64,000 nucleotides of DNA, taken from positions 186,001 to 250,000 of the forward strand of contig UCJU01000001.1 in NCBI GenBank assembly GCA_900472925.1, read 5' to 3'. The stretch comes from Hyphomicrobiales bacterium (GTDB lineage Bacteria; Pseudomonadota; Alphaproteobacteria; Rhizobiales; Rhizobiaceae). Made by a program: the position numbers and the translations under genes. Below the pieces are notes generated by a model. It had not been told where the DNA came from. It worked only from the letters and a program-made list of their open reading frames with translations, and searched no databases. Position 1 is the first letter of the stretch. Each line of letters begins with the position of its first letter. This document shows positions 1 through 8,457 of the stretch, one piece after another.

Positions 1-1
1 T

Positions 2-364
2 ACGCTGGAATGGTCCACGTCGTCGCCTCCGCCTGCCTACAACTTTGCTTTCACGCCAGTCGTGCATGAAATCGATGCCTGGGCGCATATGAAGAAGCAC
101 GGTGCAGAACGTCCGGTCGATGGTTTCATCCCCATCCACATGCCGAAGAATACCGGCACGGGCGTTATCATCAGCGCGATCAGCGTCGTGCTTGGCTTCG
201 CACTTGTGTGGCACATCTGGTGGTTGGCGATTGCATCCCTGGTTGCGATTATCGGGGTCTCTATCGCTCACACCTTCAACTACAATCGCGACTACTACAT
301 CCCTGTTTCGGATGTGACGGAAGTCGAAGCAGAACGTACGAAGCTGCTGGCAACTCAGGCGTAA
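2..364 (+). CDS. cyoB: Cytochrome bo3 ubiquinol oxidase subunit I, C-terminal fragment
   Basis: This is the last 120 codons of a gene that begins before the window. The reading frame is open from base 2 and begins TLEWSTSSPPPAYNF, the conserved segment near the C-terminus of haem-copper quinol oxidase subunit I. One or two membrane segments follow (about residues 50-85 of the fragment). The family forms the catalytic core that reduces oxygen and pumps protons in the inner membrane. The gene is followed after 4 bases by cyoC and then cyoD, so the operon order is the usual one. The identity rests on this fragment plus the neighbours; the haem and copper ligands lie outside the window. Confidence 0.9.
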   Translation, partial: TLEWSTSSPPPAYNFAFTPVVHEIDAWAHMKKHGAERPVDGFIPIHMPKNTGTGVIISAISVVLGFALVWHIWWLAIASLVAIIGVSIAHTFNYNRDYYIPVSDVTEVEAERTKLLATQA

Positions 365-368
365 CAGA

Positions 369-995
369 ATGTCTCAAGCACCTGCCCAGAGCGCCGATGG
401 CGCAGAAAAGCCGGTCTTCTATCTGAAGGAAGACCACCACCCGGAAAACGGTACATCCATCGGTTTCTGGCTGTATCTGATGAGCGACTGCCTGATCTTC
501 GCAACGCTCTTTGCAACCTATGCCGTCGTTGGTCGCAGCTATGCGGCCGGCCCTTCCGGCGCCGATCTCTTCGATCTGAAACTGGTGGCGATCAACACCG
601 CCTTCCTGCTGCTGTCTTCCATCACCTATGGCTTTGCCATGCTGGAAGCGCAGAAAAAGAACATCAACACGACCCTGATCTGGCTTGCCATCACTGGCCT
701 GTTCGGTCTCGCCTTCCTGTCTCTGGAGCTCTACGAGTTCCATCACCTGATCGAAGAGGGGGCTGGCCCTCAGCGTTCGGCGTTCCTCTCGGCCTTCTTC
801 GCGTTGGTCGGCACCCACGGTCTGCACGTCACCTTCGGTGTCATCTGGCTGGTGACGCTCATGGTTCAGGTCAAGAAGTTTGGCCTGCATCCTGAAAACA
901 TGCGTCGCCTGACGTGCCTGTCCATGTTCTGGCACTTCCTCGACGTGATCTGGATCGGCGTCTTTTCCTTTGTCTATCTGGTTGGAGTTCTGTGA
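369..995 (+). CDS. cyoC: Cytochrome bo3 ubiquinol oxidase subunit III
   Basis: A 208-residue inner-membrane protein with five hydrophobic segments, the usual size and topology for CyoC. Motifs visible include FWLYLMSDCLIFATLFATY near residue 35 and GTHGLHVTFGVIWL near residue 140, both characteristic of the haem-copper oxidase subunit III family. It supports the subunit I core and carries no redox cofactor. The start is ATG 4 bases after the cyoB stop, and its stop shares one base with the cyoD start (TGATG), which implies translational coupling. Sure of family; subtype (quinol rather than cytochrome c oxidase) comes from the His-rich cyoD next door and the cyoB fragment. Confidence 0.95.
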   Translation: MSQAPAQSADGAEKPVFYLKEDHHPENGTSIGFWLYLMSDCLIFATLFATYAVVGRSYAAGPSGADLFDLKLVAINTAFLLLSSITYGFAMLEAQKKNINTTLIWLAITGLFGLAFLSLELYEFHHLIEEGAGPQRSAFLSAFFALVGTHGLHVTFGVIWLVTLMVQVKKFGLHPENMRRLTCLSMFWHFLDVIWIGVFSFVYLVGVL

Positions 996-1405
996 TGAGT
1001 GCGAACACACACGACCATAATCACGGCCACGGGCACGCCCATGGTGACGATCACCATCACGATAGCGGCGAAGATCACGGCTCGTTCAAGAGCTACATGA
1101 TCGGCTTCATCCTCTCGGTCATCCTGACGGCAATCCCGTTCTGGCTGGTCATGGGCGATGTCATCGACAACCGCACGACCACCGTCATCGTCATCATGAT
1201 CTTCGGTGTGATCCAGGTCTTCGTGCACATGATCTACTTCCTTCACATGAACACCAAGTCGCAAGGCGGATGGACCTTCATGTCGCTGCTCTTCACGCTT
1301 GTCGTGGTCATGATCACGCTCGTCGGTTCTCTCTGGGTCATGTACAACATGAACAAGAACATGATGCCGACCATGACGATGGAGCAGATGCGCAACATGC
1401 CGTAA
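995..1405 (+). CDS. cyoD: Cytochrome bo3 ubiquinol oxidase subunit IV
   Basis: A 136-residue subunit with three membrane segments (about residues 35-55, 65-85 and 95-118), including VIQVFVHMIYFLHM, typical of CyoD/COX4_pro. The family helps assemble the copper site of subunit I. The ATG at 995 overlaps the last base of the cyoC stop; longer readings that start inside cyoC are not needed. The N-terminal tail is unusually histidine rich, with ten histidines among the first 28 residues, which could bind metal (inference). A Met-rich C-terminus (MNKNMMPTMTMEQMRNMP) is also notable. A strong terminator hairpin follows at 1469-1504. Confidence 0.93.
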   Translation: MSANTHDHNHGHGHAHGDDHHHDSGEDHGSFKSYMIGFILSVILTAIPFWLVMGDVIDNRTTTVIVIMIFGVIQVFVHMIYFLHMNTKSQGGWTFMSLLFTLVVVMITLVGSLWVMYNMNKNMMPTMTMEQMRNMP

Positions 1406-1468
1406 CCGGCACTATTGCAACGATATCGCGGCCCGCGCAAAAGCGGGCTGCTCTCTCCGAGAGACACC

Positions 1469-1508
1469 AAACCCCAGGAATCGGAGAGCGGATTCCTGGG
1501 GTTTTTTG
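1469..1508 (+). terminator. Rho-independent terminator of the cyo operon
   Basis: A 14-base arm at 1469-1482 (AAACCCCAGGAATC) is perfectly complementary to 1491-1504, with an 8-base loop, and the second arm runs into a T-tract. It lies 64 bases after the cyoD stop and just before the SURF1 gene, so the SURF1 gene is served by read-through or by its own promoter. Confidence 0.85.
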
Positions 1509-1526
1509 TTGAGCGGGAAAGCTCCC

Positions 1527-2321
1527 ATGACCACCCAAAAAGAAACCAATCCACGCAAGGGCATCCGCCCTGCGGCCGTTGTCGTCATCTTCATGACCGT
1601 CATCCTCACCGGTTGCCTGCTGGCGCTCGGCACTTGGCAGGTCAACCGCCTGGCATGGAAGCGCGATCTGATTGCCCATGTGGAAGAGCGTGCTCATGCT
1701 GCTCCCGTAGAGGCACCTCTTGCCAGCGAATGGCCCTCCATGACTGATCCGTCTCAATACGAATATCGCCGCGTCCACCTGTCGGGCACTTTCCGCCATC
1801 AAGACGAAGTGCAGGTCTATACCGTTTCCGACCTAGGCCCCGGCTACTGGGTTCTGACGCCGCTGCAACGGGATGACGGTTCGTCCGTCATCGTCAACCG
1901 AGGCTTTGTCCCCACCGACAAGCGCGAGCCTTCCGCGCGCCCAGAAGGCGAGGTCGAAGGCCGCGTCGATGTTGTGGGCTTGATGCGCGCCCCGGAGACG
2001 GGTGGCCTTTTCCTGCGCACCAACGATCCGCAGAACAATCGCTGGTATTCACGCAACATCGCCCAGATTGCTAAGATCAAACAAATACAGAATGCAGCAC
2101 CGTTTTACGTGGATGCCGATGCCACACCCAATCCCGGCGGTCTGCCCATCGGCGGCAAGACCATGCTAACGTTCCCCAACAACCACCTGTCATACGCCAT
2201 CACATGGTATATTCTGGCGGGTATGGTGGTGGCTGCGGGATGGTATGTGACGCGCAATCTCAACGCGCCGAACACAGCCAGGACAGACGATCCCTCGTCC
2301 GACGTTCAAGAGAGCGCTTAA
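1527..2321 (+). CDS. SURF1 family cytochrome oxidase assembly protein
   Basis: A 264-residue membrane protein with one hydrophobic segment near the N-terminus (about residues 15-36, followed by LGTWQVNRLAWKRDLI) and one near the C-terminus (HLSYAITWYILAGMVVAAGWY). The GxWQxxRxxxK motif after the first helix and the HLxYAxTWY motif before the second are the two SURF1 signatures. Members help insert haem into oxidase subunit I. Its place behind cyoBCD suggests it serves the bo3 oxidase. An in-frame TTG lies at 1506, but the ATG at 1527 starts the basic N-terminus normal for the family. Confidence 0.9.
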   Translation: MTTQKETNPRKGIRPAAVVVIFMTVILTGCLLALGTWQVNRLAWKRDLIAHVEERAHAAPVEAPLASEWPSMTDPSQYEYRRVHLSGTFRHQDEVQVYTVSDLGPGYWVLTPLQRDDGSSVIVNRGFVPTDKREPSARPEGEVEGRVDVVGLMRAPETGGLFLRTNDPQNNRWYSRNIAQIAKIKQIQNAAPFYVDADATPNPGGLPIGGKTMLTFPNNHLSYAITWYILAGMVVAAGWYVTRNLNAPNTARTDDPSSDVQESA

Positions 2322-2373
2322 AGAAAGCGTTTCACCTTTCTCATCGTGGTGATTATATCACCCGTTTGTTATC

Positions 2374-2397
2374 GCGCCCGTTTGGGACGCGCTTTTT
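2374..2397 (+). terminator. Likely terminator after the SURF1 gene
   Basis: GCGCCC at 2374-2379 pairs with GGG-A-CGC at 2384-2390 (one bulged A) around a GTTT loop and is followed by GCTTTTT. It sits 52 bases after the SURF1 stop and 12 bases before deoB. Confidence 0.55.
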
Positions 2398-2408
2398 CGG
2401 GGTGACGT

Positions 2409-3629
2409 ATGGCACGGGCCTTTCTTCTCGTTCTGGATTCCTTCGGTGTCGGTGGCGCGCCGGATGCCGAGCAATATGGCGATCTCGGCTCCAACACGCT
2501 GGGCCATATCGCCGAGTTCTGTGCCGCCGGTGCGGCGGACCGCGCAGGTCTGCGCTCCGGCCCACTGAAATTGCCCAACATGTCGGCGCTAGGACTTTTG
2601 AACATCGCCCAGCTTGCCAGCGGCGATACACCAGCGGCCATGGAGCCGCCGGACCGCATCTACGGCATCCATGGCTGTGCGAATGAGGTGTCCAAGGGCA
2701 AGGACACACCATCAGGTCATTGGGAAATTGCAGGCACGCCGGTGCGGTTCGATTGGGGTTATTTCCCGACAGAGGGCGATGCCTTCTCCCCCGAATTGGT
2801 TGAAGCAATTTGCGAACAGGGTGAGGTCCCCGGCATTCTTGGCAATTGCCATGCGTCCGGTACCGAGATCATCGCACGCTTCGGTGCTGAGCACATCCGC
2901 ACGGGCAAACCCATCTGCTACACATCCTCGGATTCGGTGTTCCAGATCGCCGCGCATGAAACGCACTTCGGGCTTGAGCGGCTGATCGCTTTTTGCCAGA
3001 CCGTGCGCAAACTGGTCGATCCGCTCAATATCGGTCGCGTCATTGCCCGACCGTTTACCGGTGAAACCGTCGCCACTTTCGAGCGCACAGGCAATCGTCG
3101 CGACTTTTCCGTTCTGCCGCCGGAGCCGACCTTGCTTGATCGTCTCTTGGAGATGGACCGCAAGGTGCTGGCGATCGGCAAGATCGGCGATATCTACGCG
3201 CATCAGGGTGTATCGAAAGTCATAAAGGCCAATGGCAATGAAGCACTGATGGAGGCGACGTTGGCGGCTATGGACGAGGCGGAAAACGGTGATCTCGTCT
3301 TTACCAATTTCGTCGATTTCGACATGAACTACGGCCACCGCCGCGATGTGGCGGGTTATGCCGCAGCGCTTGAAGCCTTCGACGTCCGCCTGCCGGAAAT
3401 TCACCGCAAGATGCAGCCGGGTGATATCGCCATCCTCACCGCCGACCACGGCTGCGATCCAACATGGCGCGGCACGGACCACACCCGTGAGCGCGTGCCG
3501 ATCATGGCCTTCGGCCCCGGCATTCGTGAACGCAATATCGGGATACGCTCATCCTTTGCCGATATTGGCGAAAGTATCGCATCCCATCTGAGTATACCCA
3601 CTGGCCGACATGGCAGGAGTTTCATGTGA
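2409..3629 (+). CDS. deoB: Phosphopentomutase
   Basis: A 406-residue enzyme interconverting (deoxy)ribose 1-phosphate and 5-phosphate in nucleoside salvage. It begins [20 protein letters not shown], with the metal-binding Asp and the GGAPDA motif of the family, and contains [10 protein letters not shown] (around residues 98-107), [11 protein letters not shown] (about 303) and [10 protein letters not shown] (about 343), all alkaline-phosphatase-superfamily metal sites. Length matches typical DeoB. Its last codon and stop overlap the GTG start of add by 4 bases, so the two are translationally coupled in one salvage operon. Confidence 0.97.
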   Translation: MARAFLLVLDSFGVGGAPDAEQYGDLGSNTLGHIAEFCAAGAADRAGLRSGPLKLPNMSALGLLNIAQLASGDTPAAMEPPDRIYGIHGCANEVSKGKDTPSGHWEIAGTPVRFDWGYFPTEGDAFSPELVEAICEQGEVPGILGNCHASGTEIIARFGAEHIRTGKPICYTSSDSVFQIAAHETHFGLERLIAFCQTVRKLVDPLNIGRVIARPFTGETVATFERTGNRRDFSVLPPEPTLLDRLLEMDRKVLAIGKIGDIYAHQGVSKVIKANGNEALMEATLAAMDEAENGDLVFTNFVDFDMNYGHRRDVAGYAAALEAFDVRLPEIHRKMQPGDIAILTADHGCDPTWRGTDHTRERVPIMAFGPGIRERNIGIRSSFADIGESIASHLSIPTGRHGRSFM

Positions 3630-4615
3630 CGTCGCATTTGTTGAAAGCAGAAATCCACTGCCATCTGGAAGGTGCCGCTCCACCTGCGCTGGTGAAACAA
3701 CAGGCGCAAAAATACGGCATAGACAGCAGCAGCTTCCTGCGTGATGGCGCTTACATCTGGACGGATTTTGCCGAGTTTATTCGCTGCTATGATGCGGTGG
3801 CCCAAGTCTTCAAGACCGAGGACGATTACGCGCTTCTGGCCGAGACATATCTGACCGAACTGGCTGGTGAAAACACCATCTATAGCGAATTGATTATTTC
3901 GCCCGATCACGGCGACCGCATCGGTTTGGGTGCTGATGCTTATCTCTCTGGCATCGCCACAGGGATTGCAGCGGCGAAGGAAAAGACCGGCATCGAAGCG
4001 CGTATCATCGTCACCGGTGAGCGTCACTTCGGCCCGGAAAGCGTGATTGCCGCTGCGGAATATGCCGCGCGGGTCAAACACCCGCTGATCACAGGCTTCA
4101 ACATGGCAGGCGAAGAACGCATGGGCCGCGTGGCGGATTATGCCCGCGCCTTTGACATTGCCCGCGATGCCGGACTTGGGCTGACCATCCATGCAGGCGA
4201 AGTCTGCGGCGCGTTCAGCGTCACGGATGCGCTCGATCTCGTCAAACCGCAGCGGATCGGCCACGGCGTGCGATCCATCGAAGACGATGCATTGGTCGCG
4301 CGGCTGGTGGACCTCGGCACAGTCTTGGAGGTCTGCCCCGGTTCCAACATTGCGCTCAATGTCTACCAGGATTTTGAAAGCCACCCGTTGAAGCGTCTTC
4401 GCGATGCGGGCGTGCGCGTCTGCATCAGCTCCGACGATCCGCCCTTCTTTCACACCTCGCTGGCGCAGGAATATGAGATCGCCCGCCATGCCTTCGGTTT
4501 CAACGATGTGGAGATCAATGCCATGACCCGCACCTCAATCGACGCCGCGTTTGTGGATGAAGGTACGCGCGCTAGGCTGCTTGCCAAGCTGGATGCGCAG
4601 TCTTCAGCTACATAA
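3626..4615 (+). CDS. add: Adenosine deaminase
   Basis: A 329-residue cytosolic hydrolase that deaminates adenosine or deoxyadenosine to the inosine form. The zinc ligands H11 and H13 stand in the N-terminal HCHLEGA motif, the catalytic HAGE is near residue 188, and the SSDDPPFF motif with the final zinc Asp is near residue 268. The start is GTG at 3626 in the ATGTGA overlap with the deoB stop. DeoB can feed the pentose phosphate released by later phosphorolysis into central metabolism, which explains the pairing. Confidence 0.95.
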   Translation: MTSHLLKAEIHCHLEGAAPPALVKQQAQKYGIDSSSFLRDGAYIWTDFAEFIRCYDAVAQVFKTEDDYALLAETYLTELAGENTIYSELIISPDHGDRIGLGADAYLSGIATGIAAAKEKTGIEARIIVTGERHFGPESVIAAAEYAARVKHPLITGFNMAGEERMGRVADYARAFDIARDAGLGLTIHAGEVCGAFSVTDALDLVKPQRIGHGVRSIEDDALVARLVDLGTVLEVCPGSNIALNVYQDFESHPLKRLRDAGVRVCISSDDPPFFHTSLAQEYEIARHAFGFNDVEINAMTRTSIDAAFVDEGTRARLLAKLDAQSSAT

Positions 4616-4716
4616 ATCGGGTGGGAGCGGAGGTGCAAAATGCGCTTCCGGTCTTGCGAAAACCGTTCATTCGGTGAAATACAGAGACATCAGAGATAAA
4701 AGAAAAGGCCAGCTTC

Positions 4717-5346
4717 ATGGACGGCGTCACCGTTATCGCTCATCCCCTCGTGCAGCACAAACTCACCATCATGCGGAAGAAGGAAACCTCGACCGCCGGT
4801 TTCCGCCGCCTGCTACGGGAAATCTCGACGCTTCTGTGCTACGAGGTCACGCGCGATCTGGAAATGACGATGGAGACCATCGAAACGCCGATGCAGACCA
4901 TCGATGCGCCGGTTCTGGAAGGCAAGAAGCTTGTGTTCGCGTCCATCCTGCGCGCCGGAAACGGCCTGCTGGAAGGCATGTTGGAACTCGTTCCTTCCGC
5001 CCGCGTCTCGCATATCGGCGTCTACCGTGATCATGATACGCTTGAGGCCGTCGAATATTTCTTCAAGGCACCCGACAATCTCGATGCGCGCCTGATCATC
5101 GTTGTCGATCCGATGCTCGCAACCGGCAACTCGTCCATCGCCGCCGTCGACAAGCTGAAGGAACGTGGCGCGAAAAACATGCGCTTCCTTTGCCTGCTGG
5201 CAGCTCCCGAAGGCATCAAGAATTTCCGCGAAGCGCATCCTGACGTGCCGATCTTTACGGCCTCCATCGACAGCCACCTGAACGAACAGGGCTACATTAT
5301 GCCCGGCCTCGGCGACGCCGGTGACCGCATGTACGGCACGAAGTAA
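4717..5346 (+). CDS. upp: Uracil phosphoribosyltransferase
   Basis: A 209-residue enzyme making UMP from uracil and PRPP. It begins with the [18 protein letters not shown] segment typical of Upp, carries the PRPP-binding loop [12 protein letters not shown] (about residues 127-138), and ends with the [14 protein letters not shown] uracil-binding tail. Length is standard. It follows add by 101 bases and is probably part of the same pyrimidine/purine salvage block. A hairpin lies just after the stop. Confidence 0.97.
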   Translation: MDGVTVIAHPLVQHKLTIMRKKETSTAGFRRLLREISTLLCYEVTRDLEMTMETIETPMQTIDAPVLEGKKLVFASILRAGNGLLEGMLELVPSARVSHIGVYRDHDTLEAVEYFFKAPDNLDARLIIVVDPMLATGNSSIAAVDKLKERGAKNMRFLCLLAAPEGIKNFREAHPDVPIFTASIDSHLNEQGYIMPGLGDAGDRMYGTK

Positions 5347-5360
5347 CGCCCACAAAAAAT

Positions 5361-5382
5361 GCGCCCTCAGCGATGAGGGCGC
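5361..5382. terminator. Convergent terminator hairpin between upp and mmsA
   Basis: GCGCCCTCA at 5361-5369 pairs perfectly with 5374-5382 around a GCGA tetraloop. On the minus strand it is followed by ATTTTTTG, so it can end mmsA transcription; the plus-strand tail (TTGATT) is weaker. Confidence 0.75.
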
Positions 5383-5405
5383 TTGATTGTCGAGATCAAT
5401 CTCTC

Positions 5406-6902
5406 TTACTTCATCGTCGGCATGACGAATTCAGCACCGGTTTTGATGCCGGATGGCCAGCGCGCCGTGACCGTCTTGGTCTTGGTCCAGAACTTGATTG
5501 AGTCAGTGCCGTGCTGGTTGAGGTCGCCGAAGCTCGAAGCCTTCCATCCCCCGAAAGAGTGGTAGGCCAAGGGAACGGGAATCGGCACGTTGATGCCGAT
5601 CATGCCGATATTGATGCGGCTGGCAAAATCGCGGGCGGCGTCACCATCGCGGGTGAAGATCGCAACGCCATTGCCATACTCGTGCTTCATCGGCAGTTCC
5701 AGCGCGTCTTCATAGTTCTTGGCACGAACGACCGAGAGAACCGGTCCGAAAATCTCCTGCTTGTAGATGTCCATGTCGGTGGTCACGTGGTCAAACAGGC
5801 AGCCGCCGACGAAATAGCCATCTTCATAGCCCTGAAGCTTGAAATTGCGTCCATCCACCAGAAGCTTCGCGCCCTGTTCCACGCCGCTATCGATCAGGCC
5901 CTGAACGCGGGTCTGCGCTTCCTTGGTGACCAGCGGGCCCATATCGGCCTTGTCATCGGTATAGGGGCCGATCTTCAGAGCTTCGATCTGCGGGATAAGC
6001 TTCTCAATGAGGCGGTTGGCCGTCTCTTCGCCAACGGGAACAGCGACCGAAACGGCCATGCAGCGCTCGCCTGCCGAACCGTAACCGGCACCCATCAAGG
6101 CGCTGACGGCCTGATCGAGATCGGCATCCGGCATGATGATCATGTGGTTCTTGGCGCCGCCGAAGCACTGCGCGCGCTTGCCGTTTGCGGCAGCCGTGCC
6201 GTAAACATAGCGTGCGATCGGCGTGGAGCCGACGAAGGAGATCGCGCCGATATCCGGGTTGGTCAGAATGCCGTCAACGGCGCTCTTGTCACCATTGATG
6301 ACGTTCAGAATACCGGCAGGCAGGCCGGCTTCAATCATCAGCTCTGCCAGACGGATAGGGAGCGATGGATCGCGCTCTGAAGGCTTGAGGATGAAGGCGT
6401 TGCCGCAGGCAATAGCTGGCGCAAACATCCACATCGGGATCATGCCGGGGAAGTTGAACGGCGTGATACCAGCGCCGATGCCGACAGGCTGGCGGATGGA
6501 GTACATATCGATGGCTGGACCTGCACCTTCGGTAAACTCACCCTTGGAAAGATGCGGAATGCCGCAAACGAATTCACAGACTTCAAGGCCACGAATGATA
6601 TCGCCCTTGGAATCTTCCACCGTCTTGCCGTGTTCCCTGGACAGCAATGTTGCCAGCTCATCCATGTGCTGGTTCAGCAAATCCACGAATTTAAAGAACA
6701 CGCGTGCGCGGCGCTGCGGGTTGGTGGCGGCCCATTTTGGCTGGGCGGCCTTGGCGCTTTCAACGGCAGCCAGAATTTCCGCATCGCTGGCCAGTGAAAG
6801 CGTGGCCTGCACTTCACCCGTTGCCGGATTGTAGACATTGGATGTGCGACCGCTGGTGCCAGCCACATGCTTGCCGTCGATGAAATGACCGATTTCTTTC
6901 AT
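5406..6902 (-). CDS. mmsA: CoA-acylating methylmalonate-semialdehyde dehydrogenase
   Basis: A 498-residue aldehyde dehydrogenase. It converts methylmalonate semialdehyde (valine catabolism) or malonate semialdehyde to propionyl- or acetyl-CoA with NAD. The catalytic Cys is about residue 281 in GSAGERCMAVS, a context typical of MmsA rather than other ALDHs. Other family features are the NH2-terminal IGHFIDGKHV and the FNFPGMIPMWMF segment. The ATG at 6902 is preceded by a perfect AGGAGG at 6911-6916, which decides the start over an upstream in-frame codon. A divergent LysR gene at 7012 is the likely regulator. Sibling IolA enzymes (inositol route) cannot be excluded. Confidence 0.9.
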   Translation of the reverse strand: MKEIGHFIDGKHVAGTSGRTSNVYNPATGEVQATLSLASDAEILAAVESAKAAQPKWAATNPQRRARVFFKFVDLLNQHMDELATLLSREHGKTVEDSKGDIIRGLEVCEFVCGIPHLSKGEFTEGAGPAIDMYSIRQPVGIGAGITPFNFPGMIPMWMFAPAIACGNAFILKPSERDPSLPIRLAELMIEAGLPAGILNVINGDKSAVDGILTNPDIGAISFVGSTPIARYVYGTAAANGKRAQCFGGAKNHMIIMPDADLDQAVSALMGAGYGSAGERCMAVSVAVPVGEETANRLIEKLIPQIEALKIGPYTDDKADMGPLVTKEAQTRVQGLIDSGVEQGAKLLVDGRNFKLQGYEDGYFVGGCLFDHVTTDMDIYKQEIFGPVLSVVRAKNYEDALELPMKHEYGNGVAIFTRDGDAARDFASRINIGMIGINVPIPVPLAYHSFGGWKASSFGDLNQHGTDSIKFWTKTKTVTARWPSGIKTGAEFVMPTMK

Positions 6903-7011
6903 GGGTGTTCCTCCTGAATTTTTGATGCGCCTACCTTTGCGCTTTGAATTACACAAATCAATGACTAGGAATAATCATCCATTGTGCAAATTTCGGCATA
7001 ACGAGGCCAAT

Positions 7012-7902
7012 ATGAATTGGGACGATGTGCGCATATTCCTAAGCGTCGCTCGAAGCGGGCAGTTTCTGGCAGCGGCGAGAAAGCTCGGCGTCAACCATGC
7101 GACACTGAGCCGCCGTGTCTCGGCGCTGGAGGTAACGCTTGGCTGCCAGTTGTTTTTACGCAGCACGACCGGCTGCGAACTGACCGAAGATGGCGCCCGC
7201 TTTCTTGTGTCTGCGGAGCGGATGGAAACGGAAATGCTTGGTGTTCAGGCCGATCTCGGGCGCGGAGATGCGGCGATCAGCGGCACGGTCCGCATCGGTG
7301 CGCCGGATGGCTTCGGCGTCTCTTTTCTGGCTCCACGCCTCGGCGCGCTGACGGCGCTGCATCCCGATCTGAAAATCGAACTCGTGCCCGTGCCGCGCTC
7401 CTTTTCGCTGTCGCAGCGCGAGGCTGATATCGCCATCACCATCGAGAGGCCGGAGCAGGGCAGGCTGGTCCTGTCCAAACTCACCGATTATTCGCTGGGT
7501 CTTTATGCGTCCAAGGGTTATCTGCGCGAAAACGAAATGCCTGATACGGTCGAGGCTCTCAAGCTACATCGCAGGATCGGCTATGTCGAAGACCTCATCT
7601 TTTCACCATCGCTTGATTACACCGGCGAAATCATGCGGGACTGGAATGCGAGCTTCGAAATATCCAGTGCCATCGGTCAGACGGAGGCCGTGCGCTCCGG
7701 TGCCGGTATCGGCATCCTGCATGATTATATCGCCCGCAATGATCCGGACCTCACGCGCATCCTGCCTGATGTCAGCATTCGCCGCTCCTACTGGACCGCC
7801 TTTCACGAAAACGCGCGCCAGCTGGCGCGCGTGAGAACGGTGGTACAGTTCCTTCAGGACATCGTCGCCAGCGAAAGGGCTATCTTCATTCCTGCGGCGT
7901 AA
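7012..7902 (+). CDS. LysR family transcriptional regulator, divergent from mmsA
   Basis: A 296-residue regulator starting MNWDDVRIFLSVARSGQF, with a winged helix-turn-helix at residues 1-60 (AARKLGVNHATLSRRVSALE) and a LysR substrate-binding domain from about residue 90. The ATG at 7012 is chosen because the HTH begins immediately after it, as in the family. It is divergent from mmsA with a 109-base spacer that contains imperfect inverted repeats around 6959-6985, a plausible operator region. The natural inference is that it controls mmsA; the effector is unknown. Its 3' end overlaps hutD by 17 bases tail to tail. Confidence 0.9.
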   Translation: MNWDDVRIFLSVARSGQFLAAARKLGVNHATLSRRVSALEVTLGCQLFLRSTTGCELTEDGARFLVSAERMETEMLGVQADLGRGDAAISGTVRIGAPDGFGVSFLAPRLGALTALHPDLKIELVPVPRSFSLSQREADIAITIERPEQGRLVLSKLTDYSLGLYASKGYLRENEMPDTVEALKLHRRIGYVEDLIFSPSLDYTGEIMRDWNASFEISSAIGQTEAVRSGAGIGILHDYIARNDPDLTRILPDVSIRRSYWTAFHENARQLARVRTVVQFLQDIVASERAIFIPAA

Positions 7903-8452
7903 GACGAATTATATAGCAGGCATTATGATCTGCCTGGATGGACACCGTGGCATGGATCGACACCGCATCCAGCGGTCTCAGATAAACGGTGTGATGGTCC
8001 GATACAGCAGAGGCGTCACCCGTTGCCAAAACTAACACCCTTTCGTTTTCGGCATGTCTGCTAACTGAAAAACGACCACTGATGCGCTCGACGCTGTGAC
8101 GATAGCGTCCACGTCTCGTCATCACATTGAGGTCGGTAATCGGCCCGTCGACAAGCTTCGCCGCCACGGGAACATCTGCAGCGAAGGCGATTGGTGGACT
8201 TGATCGCGTCAACATCCAGTTCTCTCCACCCGCTACCGTGAGCGACATTCCATTCCCATCCAGAATAGACAGCGTGCGATCAATGCCGGGAAAGATCGAA
8301 AATGGCCCATCACTGGCAACCGTCGCCATGCTAATGCGCCAATCGAAATCCTCGACGGACGCATCAGGTGGAGAGACGGCGATTTCCACCGTCTCCCCGC
8401 CGCCGTTCTTCCATGGCATGCGCTTATGTTCGCTGGCGCGGTAGAGCTTCAT
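7886..8452 (-). CDS. hutD: HutD family protein
   Basis: A 188-residue cupin-like protein beginning MKLYRASEHKRMPWKNGGGETVEI, the hallmark of the HutD/Ves family, with DFDWRISMATVASDGPFSIFPGIDR following. In pseudomonads HutD is thought to limit the upper level of hut expression, possibly by binding urocanate; no enzymatic role is established. It is the last gene of the minus-strand hut operon, 5 bases after hutU, and overlaps the end of the LysR gene on the other strand. Confidence 0.9.
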   Translation of the reverse strand: MKLYRASEHKRMPWKNGGGETVEIAVSPPDASVEDFDWRISMATVASDGPFSIFPGIDRTLSILDGNGMSLTVAGGENWMLTRSSPPIAFAADVPVAAKLVDGPITDLNVMTRRGRYRHSVERISGRFSVSRHAENERVLVLATGDASAVSDHHTVYLRPLDAVSIHATVSIQADHNACYIIRLTPQE

Positions 8453-8457
8453 GGCAC

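Noticed and set aside
3401-4489. A 362-codon open frame opposite deoB and add
   Set aside because: It spans two real genes on the other strand and lacks any motif.
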